A DNA stretch of 64,000 nt from Neolewinella antarctica (GTDB lineage: Bacteria; Bacteroidota; Bacteroidia; Chitinophagales; Saprospiraceae): assembly GCF_011927835.1 (NCBI RefSeq), contig NZ_JAATJH010000001.1, forward strand, positions 821,104-885,103, read 5' to 3'. Shown in pieces: positions 27,315-36,509 of the stretch (its first letter is position 1; each line of letters starts with the position of its first letter). Under the pieces are notes generated by a model. It was given only the letters and a program-made list of their open reading frames with translations, searched no databases and was not told the DNA's origin. The position numbers and the translations under genes are program-made.

Positions 27315-27995
27315 ATACCCCGCTTCGGCGAAGACTAACTTCTTGATACAAATATCCTGGTAGTTCGTCTTGCGACCGGTAGCGGCGGTGACGCCCCAGT
27401 AAACGGTAGCGTTTCCCTGGAAAACTTTATCGACAATGTCCGCTTCTAGGCTGGCGCGCTCCTTGCCGTCGAGTTGGACGGTGAGTTTTTGGTAGATTGG
27501 GTCCCAGTTGATCCAGAGCAAGTGCTTGTTGCCATCTTCTAGATTCGGGACAGGATTAGGGCCGGATACGCTGGCGTAGTGGTGCGTCTGGCCGTTGATG
27601 GAGATGGCTACGTGGTCTTGGCTCGGGTCTGCGAGGTGGTAGTTTTGGTAGGTATCGAATTCGATGCCGAGTGAAGGCACCAAGCCAGCGAAGCCCATGC
27701 CTTCGCCCCGGTAGCCAGTCTGGCGGGTGGGGTGAAAAACAAACCCGATGCCGTCGGCACCCAGGTCATCATTTTCTCCGAGCACGAGGCAGACAGTTAA
27801 CTCAAAGGGGCGGGTAAGGTCGATCGCTTTCTCGTACCAGGCCGAACCGCTGGCGTACTGGGCGTCCGGAGTCAGACGGATACACTCGTCGTTGAGGATG
27901 CGGGCGGTGCCGCCGAGGGTGAAGTCTTCGACGCTCGCCTGAGCGATCAAAAAGACCGGGAGAAAAACAGAGAGTAGCAGGACTAGAACGCGCAT
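27312..27995 (-). CDS. Secreted L-type (legume-like) lectin domain protein
   Basis: A 227-residue protein with a signal peptide (VLVLLLSVFLPVFLIAQA) and a legume-lectin-like beta sandwich: AWYEKAIDLTRPFELTVCLVLG, then GADGIGFVFHPTRQTG, GLVPSLGIEFDTYQNYH and HLLWINWDPIYQKLTVQLDG. The DGIGFVF and GIEFDT motifs carry the metal/carbohydrate-binding region in the family. No type IX sorting tail follows, so it may be periplasmic or released. The ligand is unknown. Confidence 0.85.
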
Positions 27996-28213
27996 CGGGT
28001 GTGGCTTTGCTGTTTTAACTGCGTGGAGGTAAAAATGTTATGGCCGGGCCCTACTGTCGAAACGCGAAAATGTGTTAGCCAAGATAAGAATTTGATCAGT
28101 TGGAGAAACTCGGCGCGCGAAACTTATTAAAGACACTAGGAGTACGCTCCGCGCTACACAAACGATTATCCAGCTCCGAATCGAGTTCAACGTCTGTTCT
28201 ACCAAAAAACATG

Positions 28214-28230
28214 GCACCCGCGACCGCGCC
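28214..28230 (+). repeat. GCACCCGCGACCGCGCC dispersed repeat, exact copy
   Basis: Exact 17-bp core, in the gap between the lectin start and the cupin stop. Confidence 0.75.
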
Positions 28231-28240
28231 CAGTGGTACC

Positions 28241-28612
28241 CTACAAAAATTCAGCCTTACGTTGCGTCAGCGCGTGATCGACGTTTCCGGTGTGCTTAGT
28301 CGTGGCTGGCTCCAGTAAGAGAAGCCAGGCTTCCTCCCCATTCTTAGTGTAGGGCAGGTGCTCCACGCCCCGGGGCACGATGTAGAATTCACCTTCCTTG
28401 AGCTCAACGGTAGTGCCGTCCCGAAACTCAAGATAAAAAGTGCCTCGCTGCACGAGAAACAGTTCGTCCTCCGTAGCGTGGTCGTGCCAAACTAACTCAC
28501 CACTCACTTTGGCTAGTTTCACCTGCTGCCCGTTAAGTTCACCGACCACCCGGGGCGACCAGTGATCCGAAAATTGGGCGTATTTCTCCTTAATGTTGAC
28601 GATTTTGCGCAC
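28241..28612 (-). CDS. Small cupin-domain protein
   Basis: A 123-residue single-domain cupin starting from GTG at 28612. Metal-binding residues of cupin motif 1 are H43, H45 and E49 (VWHDHATEDELFLVQRG), and motif 2 provides H85 (EFYIVPRGVEHLPY). Proteins of this size bind a divalent metal and act as isomerases, oxygenases or small-molecule binders; the substrate cannot be read from the sequence. Monocistronic between the lectin and coaD genes. Confidence 0.85.
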   Translation of the reverse strand: MRKIVNIKEKYAQFSDHWSPRVVGELNGQQVKLAKVSGELVWHDHATEDELFLVQRGTFYLEFRDGTTVELKEGEFYIVPRGVEHLPYTKNGEEAWLLLLEPATTKHTGNVDHALTQRKAEFL

Positions 28613-28710
28613 GGTAGTAGACTGTATAAGTGATGAGAAAAGATGGAAGTATTGGTGAAATTAGCTCCACGACTGAGGGGTACCTGAACTAAAGAGTAGC
28701 TCACATCACT

Positions 28711-29184
28711 TCAGGATCCGAAAGAGTGCGGGGCATCGACGCCCGGTGGTAAGAATGGCGAGGCGTCTCCCCCACCCTTGATGATCTCCCGCACGATGGT
28801 CGAGCTGATGTGCGAAAAGGCGGGTTGGCTAATGAGAAACATGGTTTCCAGCCCTTCCCCGACGATGCCGTTCAGTTGGCTGATGGTCTTTTCGTAGTCG
28901 AAATCACTGGCGTTACGCAGACCCCGCAGGAGGTACCTGGCCTCGATTTTTTGACAGAAGTGGGCGGTTAGCCCTTCGAAGCTGGCAATCTCCACTTTTG
29001 GCTCGTCGGCAAAAACCTCGCGCAACCAAGTTAGCCGTTGTTCGAGCGGAAAAAGATGCTTCTTTTGGCTATTGACGCCGACGGCCACGACAATCTTGTC
29101 GAATAAGGGCGCGGCGCGGTGGACGAGGTCGACGTGGCCGGTCGTGATGGGATCGAAGGAGCCGGGAAATACTGCGGTGTTCAT
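28711..29184 (-). CDS. coaD: Phosphopantetheine adenylyltransferase
   Basis: A 157-residue nucleotidyltransferase for the penultimate step of CoA synthesis. The family N-terminus AVFPGSFDPITTGHVDLV carries the TxGH motif (H17), with RYLLRGLRNASDFDYE for phosphopantetheine binding and the ISSTIVREI loop for ATP. The frame is open 10 codons further upstream, but ATG 29184 lies 5 nt after a TACCTTTC promoter element and gives the normal length. It diverges from the MFS gene with only 51 bp between start codons. Confidence 0.96.
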   Translation of the reverse strand: MNTAVFPGSFDPITTGHVDLVHRAAPLFDKIVVAVGVNSQKKHLFPLEQRLTWLREVFADEPKVEIASFEGLTAHFCQKIEARYLLRGLRNASDFDYEKTISQLNGIVGEGLETMFLISQPAFSHISSTIVREIIKGGGDASPFLPPGVDAPHSFGS

Positions 29185-29189
29185 GCCCG

Positions 29190-29229
29190 GAAAGGTAGAA
29201 TTTTTTCCCGGCAAATAGACCTACCTTGG
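29190..29229. promoter_or_regulatory. Divergent promoter pair for coaD and the MFS transporter
   Basis: Minus-strand TACCTTTC at 29197-29190 (5 nt before the coaD ATG) and plus-strand TACCTTGG at 29222-29229 (6 nt before the MFS ATG). Both predict leaderless mRNAs, and any upstream promoter contacts would have to overlap. Confidence 0.5.
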
Positions 29230-29235
29230 CGCGAT

Positions 29236-30594
29236 ATGGACGTAAATAAGACCCCTGACGCTACCGAGGACGGCCAGTTGAACGACAAACGGACGCTGAA
29301 CGGTTGGGCACTTTTCGACTGGGCGAACTCCGCCTTCGCGCTCGTCATCACCACCGCCATTTTCCCACCCTACTGGAATTCGGTAACCGACGAAACGATC
29401 AGCTTTTTTGGCGCCGAGATCAGCAATTCGTCCTGGTTCACGGCCACGATCACGATCGCTTACCTCATCATCGCCGTGCTCTCGCCGATCCTTTCGGGCA
29501 TCGCGGACGCGGGCGGGCGGCGCAAAAGTTTCCTGCGCTCCTTCACCATCATGGGCGGGCTCGCGTGCCTGAGTCTGTTCTTTTTCGAGGGGCCGGATAC
29601 GCTTTGGTTGGGCACGATCGGCTTCGCACTGGGGCTTATTGGATTCGCGGGGGGCTTGGTGTTTTACAATTCCTTTCTGCCGGTGATCGCGACGGCGGAC
29701 CGGTTCGACAAGTTGTCCGCGCGGGGCTTTGCCATGGGGTACATCGGTTCGGTGCTACTCCTGATCCTGAACCTGGTGATGGTGCAAAAGCCCGAGTTTG
29801 TCGGTGCCGGGGACTTGACCGGTTTACCCGCCTGGCTGGGCGATCCGGACACGTTCATGGTGCGGTTGGCTTTCGTGACGGTCGGCGTTTGGTGGTTGAT
29901 TTTTGCCAACATCAGCCTGGCGCGTTTGCCCGACGACGTGCGGGTGCCGGGTGCGGGGTTGGCGGACATGGCCGGCCGGGGCTGGCGGGAGTTCACGGGG
30001 GTCTGGCAAAAGATCAAAGCGGCGCCGAACACGGTGCGGTTCCTGTCGGCCTTTTTTAGTTATTCGGCGGGTGTGCAGACGGTAATTTTTCTGGCCAGCC
30101 TGTTCGCGAGTAAGGAACTGGGGTTCGAGACGAGTGAGTTGATTGTGGTGGTGCTGATCCTCCAGGTAGTGGCGATTGCGGGGGCTTACCTGGCGGCCGC
30201 GATTAGTAAAAAATACGGGAATAAAGTGTCCATTTACGTGCAGTTGGTTATCTGGACGGGAATTTGTCTGGCGGGATATTTCGTGCAGGATAAGTCTACT
30301 TTCTACCTGGTGGCGGCGTCCGTCGGGCTGGTGATGGGTGGCATCCAGAGTATGAGCCGGTCGACCTACGCGAAGCTAGTGCCCACGAAGAAAGACGTAA
30401 CGAGTTACTTCAGTTTTTTCGATATCCTGGAGAAGGTAGCCATCGTTATGGGCACGGCAATTTTTGCCATTCTCGACCAGATCACGGGAAGCATGCGCCT
30501 CAGTTTGCTGGCGCTGAGCTTCTTTTTTGCGCTGGGGATGATCTTACTTCGAAAGTTTAAAATTGCGACCGACGCGCCGGTCATCGACGCCTAG
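29236..30594 (+). CDS. MFS transporter, UMF1/Atg22-like family
   Basis: A 452-residue multi-pass membrane protein with about 12 hydrophobic segments. The N-terminal NGWALFDWANSAFALVITTAIFPPYW is characteristic of the UMF1 (Atg22-like) branch of the major facilitator superfamily, as is SPILSGIADAGGRRKSFL between the second and third helices. Fungal Atg22 exports amino acids from the vacuole; the bacterial substrate is unknown. The start at 29236 is chosen from the adjacent promoter element; the open frame upstream overlaps coaD. Confidence 0.87.
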   Translation: MDVNKTPDATEDGQLNDKRTLNGWALFDWANSAFALVITTAIFPPYWNSVTDETISFFGAEISNSSWFTATITIAYLIIAVLSPILSGIADAGGRRKSFLRSFTIMGGLACLSLFFFEGPDTLWLGTIGFALGLIGFAGGLVFYNSFLPVIATADRFDKLSARGFAMGYIGSVLLLILNLVMVQKPEFVGAGDLTGLPAWLGDPDTFMVRLAFVTVGVWWLIFANISLARLPDDVRVPGAGLADMAGRGWREFTGVWQKIKAAPNTVRFLSAFFSYSAGVQTVIFLASLFASKELGFETSELIVVVLILQVVAIAGAYLAAAISKKYGNKVSIYVQLVIWTGICLAGYFVQDKSTFYLVAASVGLVMGGIQSMSRSTYAKLVPTKKDVTSYFSFFDILEKVAIVMGTAIFAILDQITGSMRLSLLALSFFFALGMILLRKFKIATDAPVIDA

Positions 30595-30652
30595 CTGTGT
30601 TCGCCAGATACATAGCACCCCCGGTAGTTATTAGAGTCACGCATGACGTGTG

Positions 30653-30673
30653 GGCGCGGTCGCGGGTGCAAAG
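30653..30673 (-). repeat. TTTGCACCCGCGACCGCGCC dispersed repeat, exact reversed copy
   Basis: The plus strand reads GGCGCGGTCGCGGGTGCAAAG, matching the full 20-bp consensus, 70 bp upstream of the next start codon. Confidence 0.78.
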
Positions 30674-30742
30674 TTAAACGGCAAGAATAGCAAGGCTACG
30701 CTACCGTTCACGCCTTACCTTCACGCCTCATTCCCGCCCCCT

Positions 30743-32242
30743 ATGCGCCTACTGTTGCTGACTGTCTTCTTCCTTACTTCGGTCACGCTTTCCGCCGACG
30801 ATCTCTACGAACGGCTCCGCCTCCTCCTGCCCGGAGACGAACCCGCGACGGTGACCAAGCGGCAGTTCCTGTACCAAAGCGTGACGACCTTGTTCCGGGA
30901 AATGGAAACGGAAGAAAAAGTCCACCGCAAGCGTAAGAAAAAGCGGATCAAGCGCATCCGTAAGTACCTTGCGGAGAACGTGTTCCGGGTGCAATCCGCC
31001 AGCGCCAGCCTCGACGACGTGCTGCGCACCCACCACTACAGCGGTGCCGCCGCGGCCGCGCTCACCGTGCTCTGCCTGGAGAAATACGACATCGAGTACG
31101 CCATTTACGTCGACCACTGGAAAGCTTACGTCGTTGCCGACCCGGGTGGCCGCGACGAGGCGTTTTACTTCGGCGAAGACGATGAGGTGGGGGAAGCCCG
31201 CGCCGTAGCCTTCCGCGCCGACTACCTAGCCGCGGTCCGCGCCACCATCCTGCCCGACCTCCCGCCGCTGAGCGGTAACAACGCCAAGATTGCTTTTAGC
31301 ACCAACTACTACCAGCCCGGCAAAAGTCTCACCTTCGAGCAACTTGCCGCCTACAATCAGTACGTCGCCGCCCAGTCCGCCTACCGCAATGGCTTCTACC
31401 CGGCGGCGATCCTGCTGGCCGAAAACGCCCTCCAGTACGAAGACCGCGCCGCTTTCCTCGTCATCCTCCAGGCCGCCCAGACCCAACTCGCCGCCCGCGT
31501 TAAACCCCAGGTGGCGGGTGATTTGGCTACGCTCTTCGACGGCTGGAACTCGGAGCCCGACAACGAATACTTACCGGCCGCGATCCTGCACCACTTCGAC
31601 GAACAACAGCGCCTGATCCTGACCGGCGACACGCCGGGGATGACCGATTTTCTCCTGCAGTCCTACCTGGACAAAGCCCCCGCCGGCCAGGAAAAGTGGC
31701 GTACCGAGATGACGCAACTGCAGGAGTTGAGGCTACTGAGTCACTTTTTCAAGACCGGTAACCGCCCCGCCGCCCGCCAGCTCGCTACGCGCCTGTACGA
31801 GCAGCACCCCGACGACGCCAAAGTCAAGTACCTGCTCGGTGAGATCATCGTCGACCAACTCCGCGGCGGCGGCACGGACGGGCCGGACTTTCAGCAGCGG
31901 ATGCAGGCGGCGGCGAGTGATTATCCGTTCCTCAAAGACCACCCCCGGTTCATCGACCTCTACCTGCGCGAGCAGGCCATTAAGGTCCGCGATCTTTACG
32001 CCGCTAACCGCGTCGACCGCGCGGAAATCGCCCTCGATCGTTTCCGGGAGTCTTTGATCGATTTGTCAATCGGTGAGGACCGCAACCTGTGGACACTGAC
32101 GGCATTCACCTCCGCTTCGTACTACCATTTTCTGGTGGCGGATTACCAACGCGCCGTCGACTACATTAACGAAGGCATCAAGTACGCGCCGGATGATCAG
32201 TATCTACTGCACCGCCTGAGTGTGCTGGAGAAATACTTGTGA
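30743..32242 (+). CDS. Secreted TPR-like protein of unknown function
   Basis: A 499-residue protein with a signal peptide (MRLLLLTVFFLTSVTLSA), a very basic segment EKVHRKRKKKRIKRIRKYL, a compact middle domain with SGAAAAALTVLCLEKYDIEYAIYVDHWKAYVV that recalls transglutaminase-like folds, and a C-terminal half of helix pairs of TPR type (KVKYLLGEIIVDQL, YQRAVDYINEGIKYAPDDQYLLHRLSVLEKYL). The transglutaminase resemblance is weak and no Cys-His-Asp triad is evident. The ATG at 30743 directly precedes the signal peptide; the longer frame runs into the repeat at 30653. Confidence 0.7.
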   Translation: MRLLLLTVFFLTSVTLSADDLYERLRLLLPGDEPATVTKRQFLYQSVTTLFREMETEEKVHRKRKKKRIKRIRKYLAENVFRVQSASASLDDVLRTHHYSGAAAAALTVLCLEKYDIEYAIYVDHWKAYVVADPGGRDEAFYFGEDDEVGEARAVAFRADYLAAVRATILPDLPPLSGNNAKIAFSTNYYQPGKSLTFEQLAAYNQYVAAQSAYRNGFYPAAILLAENALQYEDRAAFLVILQAAQTQLAARVKPQVAGDLATLFDGWNSEPDNEYLPAAILHHFDEQQRLILTGDTPGMTDFLLQSYLDKAPAGQEKWRTEMTQLQELRLLSHFFKTGNRPAARQLATRLYEQHPDDAKVKYLLGEIIVDQLRGGGTDGPDFQQRMQAAASDYPFLKDHPRFIDLYLREQAIKVRDLYAANRVDRAEIALDRFRESLIDLSIGEDRNLWTLTAFTSASYYHFLVADYQRAVDYINEGIKYAPDDQYLLHRLSVLEKYL

Positions 32243-32265
32243 AGACCGGCAAGCTTTTCAATCCA

Positions 32266-32796
32266 CTAACCTGCTTGCCCCAGCCCAAAGACTTCTCGGT
32301 AATGCCGCGCGTGGTGAAAGGTGTGCCCGGCGATGATGAAGCCGACCGCCCGCGTGCTGGCCGGTCCGCCACTTACCGTCCCGATCCGGAGCATATCCGC
32401 CTCGGTGAAATTTTTGAACATCATCAGTGCCGACTGCCGGACGTGGCGGAACTCCTCGATCATCGGTTTAAAATCGCGTTGGCTCACGTCCATGACGTTG
32501 GCGAAAGCTTCGTGGTCGAATCCGGGCAGGGCCGATTTGTCCCCCCGGGCGATGCGGAGCGCGCGGACGATGAAAATTCTTTCGGTATCCAGGATGTGCT
32601 GGAGGGTTTGCTTGACCGTCCACTTGCCCGGTGCGTAAGCGTAATCGAACTTATTTTCCGGGACGTGAGTAATGACGTCCAGCAGCGCGGCCGCGCTTTC
32701 GTCGAGGGCGGAGCGGAGGGTAAGATCGGGGATCAACTTGACGTAGCCGGCGTAGAATTCGGCGTACTCGGTGCTGGGTAGTTCGGAAACTCTCAT
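32266..32796 (-). CDS. DinB family protein
   Basis: A 176-residue four-helix-bundle protein of the DinB/YfiT type, with the metal-ligand histidines of the family in WTVKQTLQHILDTE and GHTFHHARHYREV. DinB-like proteins are often thiol-dependent transferases or stress proteins; the reaction here is unknown. The start at 32796 lies 18 nt after a TAGCTTTG promoter element. The open frame continues upstream antisense to the sugar isomerase gene, but that part is not credible coding sequence. Confidence 0.88.
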   Translation of the reverse strand: MRVSELPSTEYAEFYAGYVKLIPDLTLRSALDESAAALLDVITHVPENKFDYAYAPGKWTVKQTLQHILDTERIFIVRALRIARGDKSALPGFDHEAFANVMDVSQRDFKPMIEEFRHVRQSALMMFKNFTEADMLRIGTVSGGPASTRAVGFIIAGHTFHHARHYREVFGLGQAG

Positions 32797-32814
32797 ACTT
32801 TGTGGTTTGGGGCG

Positions 32815-32857
32815 CAAAGCTAGCGAATTAGCTATTCGATTAGAGTGGGTATATTCC
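32815..32857. promoter_or_regulatory. Divergent promoter region of dinB and isomerase genes
   Basis: Minus-strand -7 element TAGCTTTG at 32822-32815 for the DinB gene; plus-strand TATATTCC at 32850-32857 as a weaker candidate for the isomerase. Between them lies an inverted repeat CGAAT-TAGCT-ATTCG (32824-32838) that could be an operator. Confidence 0.45.
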
Positions 32858-32901
32858 GTCCTCCAAACATCTCTTTCCGCCACCAATAAATCTACACGAC
32901 C

Positions 32902-33957
32902 ATGAAAACCATCAAAGGCCCCGCCATCTTTCTCGCCCAGTTCATGGCGGATGAAGCTCCCTTCAATTCTCTTGACGGCATCTGCCAGTACATGGCCGAC
33001 CTCGGCTACAAAGGAGTTCAAATCCCAACCTGGGAGACGCGCTTGATCGACCTCGAAAAAGCCGCGACGTCCAAGACTTACTGTGACGAAATAAAGGGCA
33101 AAGTCGGTGAGTACGGCCTCACGATTACCGAACTCGCCAGCCACCTTCAGGGGCAATTGGTGGCCGTTCACCCCGCCTACCAAAAGATGTACGAGGGCTT
33201 CGCGCCCAAAGAAGTGGCGGGAAACGCCAGGGCCACCCAGGAATGGGCCACCCAGCAAATGAAATGGAACGCTCAGGCGAGCCGTAATTTTGGCATCAAC
33301 GCACACCCCAGCTTCTCCGGTGCCCTGCTCTGGCCCTACGTGTACCCCTGGCCGCAGCGCCCCGCCGGCCTGGTGGAGGATGCTTTTGCGGAGCTCGGTA
33401 AGCGCTGGACGCCGATTTTGGACGTATTTGACGAGTGCGGCGTCGACGTTGGGTACGAGCTCCACCCGGGGGAGGACGTGATGGACGGGACCAGCTTCGA
33501 GCGGTTCGTAGAGGCGTGTGGTGGCCACCAGCGCGCGCAGATTAATTATGACCCGAGTCACTTCGTCCTCCAGGCGCTCGACTACCTGGAGTTTATCGAC
33601 ATCTACCACGAGCGCATCTGTGCTTTCCACGTGAAGGACGCGGAGTTCAATCCGACCGGTCGCCAGGGTGTTTATTCCGGTTATTCCGGTTGGGCCGACC
33701 GCGCGGGGCGCTTCCGTAGCCTCGGCGACGGGCAGGTGGATTTCAAAGCCATCTTCTCGAAACTGAGTAAGTACGGTTACGACGGCTGGGCGGTATTGGA
33801 GTGGGAATGCGCCATCAAGTCGAGCGCGCAGGGTGCGGCCGAAGGGGCACCGTTCATCGCCGAGCACATTATCGAGGTGACCGAGCGGGCGTTCGATGAC
33901 TTTGCCGGTGCGGCGACCGATGCGGCGACGAACCGGAAGATTTTGGGTCTGGATTGA
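32902..33957 (+). CDS. Sugar phosphate isomerase/epimerase (xylose isomerase-like TIM barrel)
   Basis: A 351-residue TIM barrel with metal-binding acidic and histidine residues of the AP-endonuclease-2 superfamily: GVDVGYELHPGEDVMDG, INYDPSHFVLQALDYLEFI, CAFHVKDAEF and GWAVLEWECAIKSS. These correspond to the Glu-Asp-His-Glu metal site. Such enzymes interconvert sugars or inositols; the substrate cannot be identified. No sugar transporter or kinase is nearby, so the catabolic context is missing. Confidence 0.87.
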   Translation: MKTIKGPAIFLAQFMADEAPFNSLDGICQYMADLGYKGVQIPTWETRLIDLEKAATSKTYCDEIKGKVGEYGLTITELASHLQGQLVAVHPAYQKMYEGFAPKEVAGNARATQEWATQQMKWNAQASRNFGINAHPSFSGALLWPYVYPWPQRPAGLVEDAFAELGKRWTPILDVFDECGVDVGYELHPGEDVMDGTSFERFVEACGGHQRAQINYDPSHFVLQALDYLEFIDIYHERICAFHVKDAEFNPTGRQGVYSGYSGWADRAGRFRSLGDGQVDFKAIFSKLSKYGYDGWAVLEWECAIKSSAQGAAEGAPFIAEHIIEVTERAFDDFAGAATDAATNRKILGLD

Positions 33958-34034
33958 GCTGATGGTCGGCAAATACTTATGAGTAACTAATGTTCGGTGC
34001 CGCGCATCGTACAGCCACTGCGCTGGCGGTGGAA

Positions 34035-34083
34035 TTTAGCTTCGCTGCTGCCTTCGGCGGTGGGCGCGGACGCGGGTGCAAGG
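34035..34083 (-). repeat. Composite repeat, copy 1 (module A plus GC-rich core)
   Basis: Contains TTTAGCTTCGCTGCTGCC..GGCGGT (module A) followed by GGGCGCGGACGCGGGTGCA (core). Its reverse complement matches 38721-38771, with 35 consecutive identical bases, so the two are inverted copies 4.7 kb apart. Confidence 0.8.
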
Positions 34084-34249
34084 AATTTTTGGTTGAGCGC
34101 GTACCGTACGGGCGCAACTGCCGTGTTTCTTTCCGCGAAGTAACGAACCGTCTCGGTGCAACAAGACTACGGGGTCGGCTGTATGGCTGATGCGGTACGG
34201 GGATCGCTCCTTTTCCTACACCAACCCGGCACCAGCGCCAGCGCCGTAT

Positions 34250-34257
34250 TATCTTCG
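34250..34257 (+). promoter_or_regulatory. -7 promoter element TATCTTCG for aspartate kinase
   Basis: TAnnTTCG match, 20 nt before the ATG. Confidence 0.55.
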
Positions 34258-34277
34258 CGGCCCCAAGAAACCTGACC

Positions 34278-35597
34278 ATGCTCCCTACCCCACTGAAAGT
34301 GTTCAAATTCGGCGGCGCATCGCTACGCGACGCCGAGGCCATCCGCAACGTCGCCCAGATCCTCCGCTCGTTCAAAAGCGACCCGGTCGTGATTATCGTA
34401 TCGGCGATGGGCAAGATGACCAACGCGCTCGAAGTAGTGGCGAAAGCCTACCACACCGGCGACCTGGATACCGCAAAGGCGAAACTCGGCGAGGTCCACG
34501 TCGGGATGCTGAAGGTCGTCAATGACTTATTCGGGGAGGTGCCCGCCGAACTGGCCGCAAACTTAAATGACCTGCTCGTAAGCGTAGAATGGATGTTTGA
34601 GGACGATCCTAACGTACTGTACGATTACGATTACGATCAGATCGTCAGTGTCGGTGAGTTACTGAGTAGCCACGTCGTAGCTGCTTACCTCAACACCCAG
34701 GATCTCCCTACCTCCTGGATCGACGCGCGGGATTGCATCGTTACGGATAATACCTACCGGGAGGGTTGGGTACAGTGGCCCGAAACGCAGGACCGGGTGA
34801 CCAAACTCGTAGCGCCACTACTGGATAACCCGGGGTTCGTCCTCACCCAGGGCTTCATCGGCAACACCAGCGAAAATTATACGACAACCCTCGGGCGGGA
34901 AGGCTCGGATTACTCCGCGGCCATCTTTAGCTACTGCCTCGATGCGGCGGGGATGTACATTTGGAAGGACGTGCCCGGCGTTCTCACCGCCGACCCCCGC
35001 CTGTTCGACAACGTCACCAAGATCGACCGCCTGAGCTATAAGGAGGCCATCGAGATGACTTACTACGGCGCGAAGGTCATCCACCCGAAGACGATCAAAC
35101 CACTCCAAAACAAGAGTATTCCCCTCCACGTCCGGAGTTTCATCGAGCCGGGCGCGCCGGGTACCATCATTTCGGGGGAGGCAGGGGATAGTTACCCGCC
35201 CATGGTGGCCGTCGAGAAAGAGCAGGCACTGGTTAACATCAGCACGCGTGACTTTTCTTTCGTCGCCGAGCACCACATTAGCCAGTTGTTTGACCACATT
35301 ACGGCAACCCGTTTGCAGGTGAACATGATGCAGAACACGGCGATCAGCTTCAACATCGTCGTCAATGACATCGACGACCGGATCGAGCGCTTTCAGGCGC
35401 TGGTGGAACGGGAGTTCAAGACGACGGTGGACCGAAACCTGGAGTTAATTACCATCCGACACTACACGCACGAAGTAACCGAAAGCATGCGCCGGGGTAA
35501 GGTAATGCTGCTGGAGGGGAGACTGCCGCTCACACTACAAATGGTCGTTAAGGAGATACCGGTGATGCGCCGGCGGGATGAGCCCGTACCGGGATAA
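34278..35597 (+). CDS. Aspartate kinase
   Basis: A 439-residue monofunctional aspartokinase, phosphorylating aspartate for lysine, threonine and methionine synthesis. The kinase domain shows VFKFGGASLRD (residues 7-17), VIIVSAMGKMTNAL, FIGNTSENYTTTLGREGSDYSAA (substrate and ATP site) and KDVPGVLTADPRL. A C-terminal ACT region follows (VNISTRDFSFVAEHHISQLFDH). No homoserine dehydrogenase domain is fused. No other pathway gene is adjacent. Confidence 0.94.
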   Translation: MLPTPLKVFKFGGASLRDAEAIRNVAQILRSFKSDPVVIIVSAMGKMTNALEVVAKAYHTGDLDTAKAKLGEVHVGMLKVVNDLFGEVPAELAANLNDLLVSVEWMFEDDPNVLYDYDYDQIVSVGELLSSHVVAAYLNTQDLPTSWIDARDCIVTDNTYREGWVQWPETQDRVTKLVAPLLDNPGFVLTQGFIGNTSENYTTTLGREGSDYSAAIFSYCLDAAGMYIWKDVPGVLTADPRLFDNVTKIDRLSYKEAIEMTYYGAKVIHPKTIKPLQNKSIPLHVRSFIEPGAPGTIISGEAGDSYPPMVAVEKEQALVNISTRDFSFVAEHHISQLFDHITATRLQVNMMQNTAISFNIVVNDIDDRIERFQALVEREFKTTVDRNLELITIRHYTHEVTESMRRGKVMLLEGRLPLTLQMVVKEIPVMRRRDEPVPG

Positions 35598-35640
35598 CGT
35601 GAAGTCACTAGATTAATAACTAACGGTAACCGGAGTACTT

Positions 35641-35880
35641 AGCCACACAGAACACAAAGTTCACAGAAGGCAGTTCTTCTTTGTTTTCTCCGTGTCTTTG
35701 TGGTGGAGAAGAGATGCTACCGGAGTTTGTGTATTACCGGAACCTACGCACAGGATCTTCAGCGCCCGGGATGACCTACAAACTGAACACAAAAACTACG
35801 CAAGGGAAAGCACCTAAGGACGGGGCGCTTAGTCAAAGTTTCGCTCTGTGTATTTTGCTTCTTTTGTGTTTTGTGTGGTA
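35641..35880. repeat. CCACACA-bounded inverted-repeat element
   Basis: A roughly 240-bp stretch with ends CCACACAGAACACAAAG (35643-35659) and the inverse CTTTTGTGTTTTGTGTGG (35861-35878), and further internal GTGTCTTTGTGG and GAACACAAAAAC segments. No target duplication was found. Related sequence occurs at 53.6-53.7 and 55.0 kb. It fills most of the 346-bp gap between aspartate kinase and gldH; a 66-codon frame inside is a repeat artefact. Confidence 0.6.
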
Positions 35881-35943
35881 AGAAGTTATTATGGGACTCA
35901 TCGTTACACTGGGAGCAGAAGATCAATCTTTAGTACAAGAGAA

Positions 35944-36423
35944 TCACCCGCCGACCTCGTGGTGAAGCAAGCGTAAGCCCATTGCATAAATGGCGGGAAG
36001 CGTCTCCTCGCGCGAATACTGTTCCAACGTAATGCCGTAGCGCCCGGCTTGCTGGTAGCGCGTGTTCAGTAGAATCGGAATCGTCAGCTCGCACCGCTCG
36101 CCGGAGCAATCACCATTCCAGGCACCAAAGTCTCCGGAGAGGTCGAGACTGACCGATTGCTTGGTCCTACGGCCGGTGGGTAGATCGGTGTAGATGAGGA
36201 GGTAGAAATTTTCGTAGGGAAAATTCGTCCCGTGGGTTACCACAACCTCCAGATCGTACGCCTGGGTCGTGTCCGCTACGTCGAAAACGAAGGAAAGGGT
36301 ATCCGCGTAGGGCCAGCCGGCTTCGGAGGTAGGTTTGGTTTCTTCGTAGACTACGGTTGGTCCGCAGGACGCCACGCCAACGATCAGGCTAAGGAGAAAG
36401 AATAGGCGGATGACACTGGGCAT
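35944..36423 (-). CDS. gldH: Gliding motility lipoprotein GldH
   Basis: A 159-residue lipoprotein: MPSVIRLFFLLSLIVGVASC gives a lipobox with Cys20, followed by the GldH-type sequence PTVVYEETKPTSEAGWPYADTLSFVFDVADT, NFPYENFYLLIYTDLP and the C-terminal QYSREETLPAIYAMGLRL. GldH is required for gliding in Flavobacterium and is anchored in the cell envelope. The frame is open 29 codons upstream, but those overlap the dnaJ terminator hairpin, so ATG 36423 is chosen. Confidence 0.87.
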   Translation of the reverse strand: MPSVIRLFFLLSLIVGVASCGPTVVYEETKPTSEAGWPYADTLSFVFDVADTTQAYDLEVVVTHGTNFPYENFYLLIYTDLPTGRRTKQSVSLDLSGDFGAWNGDCSGERCELTIPILLNTRYQQAGRYGITLEQYSREETLPAIYAMGLRLLHHEVGG

Positions 36424-36456
36424 GACGGTGGCTGTTGTTGGTGGCGGTGGACTAAC

Positions 36457-36493
36457 GTAAAAAGCCCCGGTGGTTGGTGTACCGCCGGGGCTT
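36457..36493 (-). terminator. Intrinsic terminator after dnaJ
   Basis: Stem AAGCCCCGGTGG / CCGCCGGGGCTT, followed on the minus strand by TTTTTACG. It separates dnaJ from gldH. Confidence 0.82.
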
Positions 36494-36509
36494 CGTGATT
36501 TTGGGGTCA

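Larger units (their letters stand above)
33958..34277. other. Intergenic region with composite repeat, upstream of aspartate kinase
   Basis: Holds the composite repeat at 34035-34083 and the aspartate kinase promoter element at 34250-34257. The short open frames here read through repeat sequence and are not supported as genes. Confidence 0.5.

Noticed and set aside
32266-33972. A 568-codon open frame on the minus strand covering the isomerase gene
   Set aside because: Only the last 176 codons (DinB family) look like a protein; the rest is antisense to a well-supported TIM-barrel gene, and a DinB promoter lies at 32815-32822.
35681-35881. A 66-codon plus-strand frame between aspartate kinase and gldH
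   Set aside because: It lies wholly inside the CCACACA inverted-repeat element and reads through repeat sequence.
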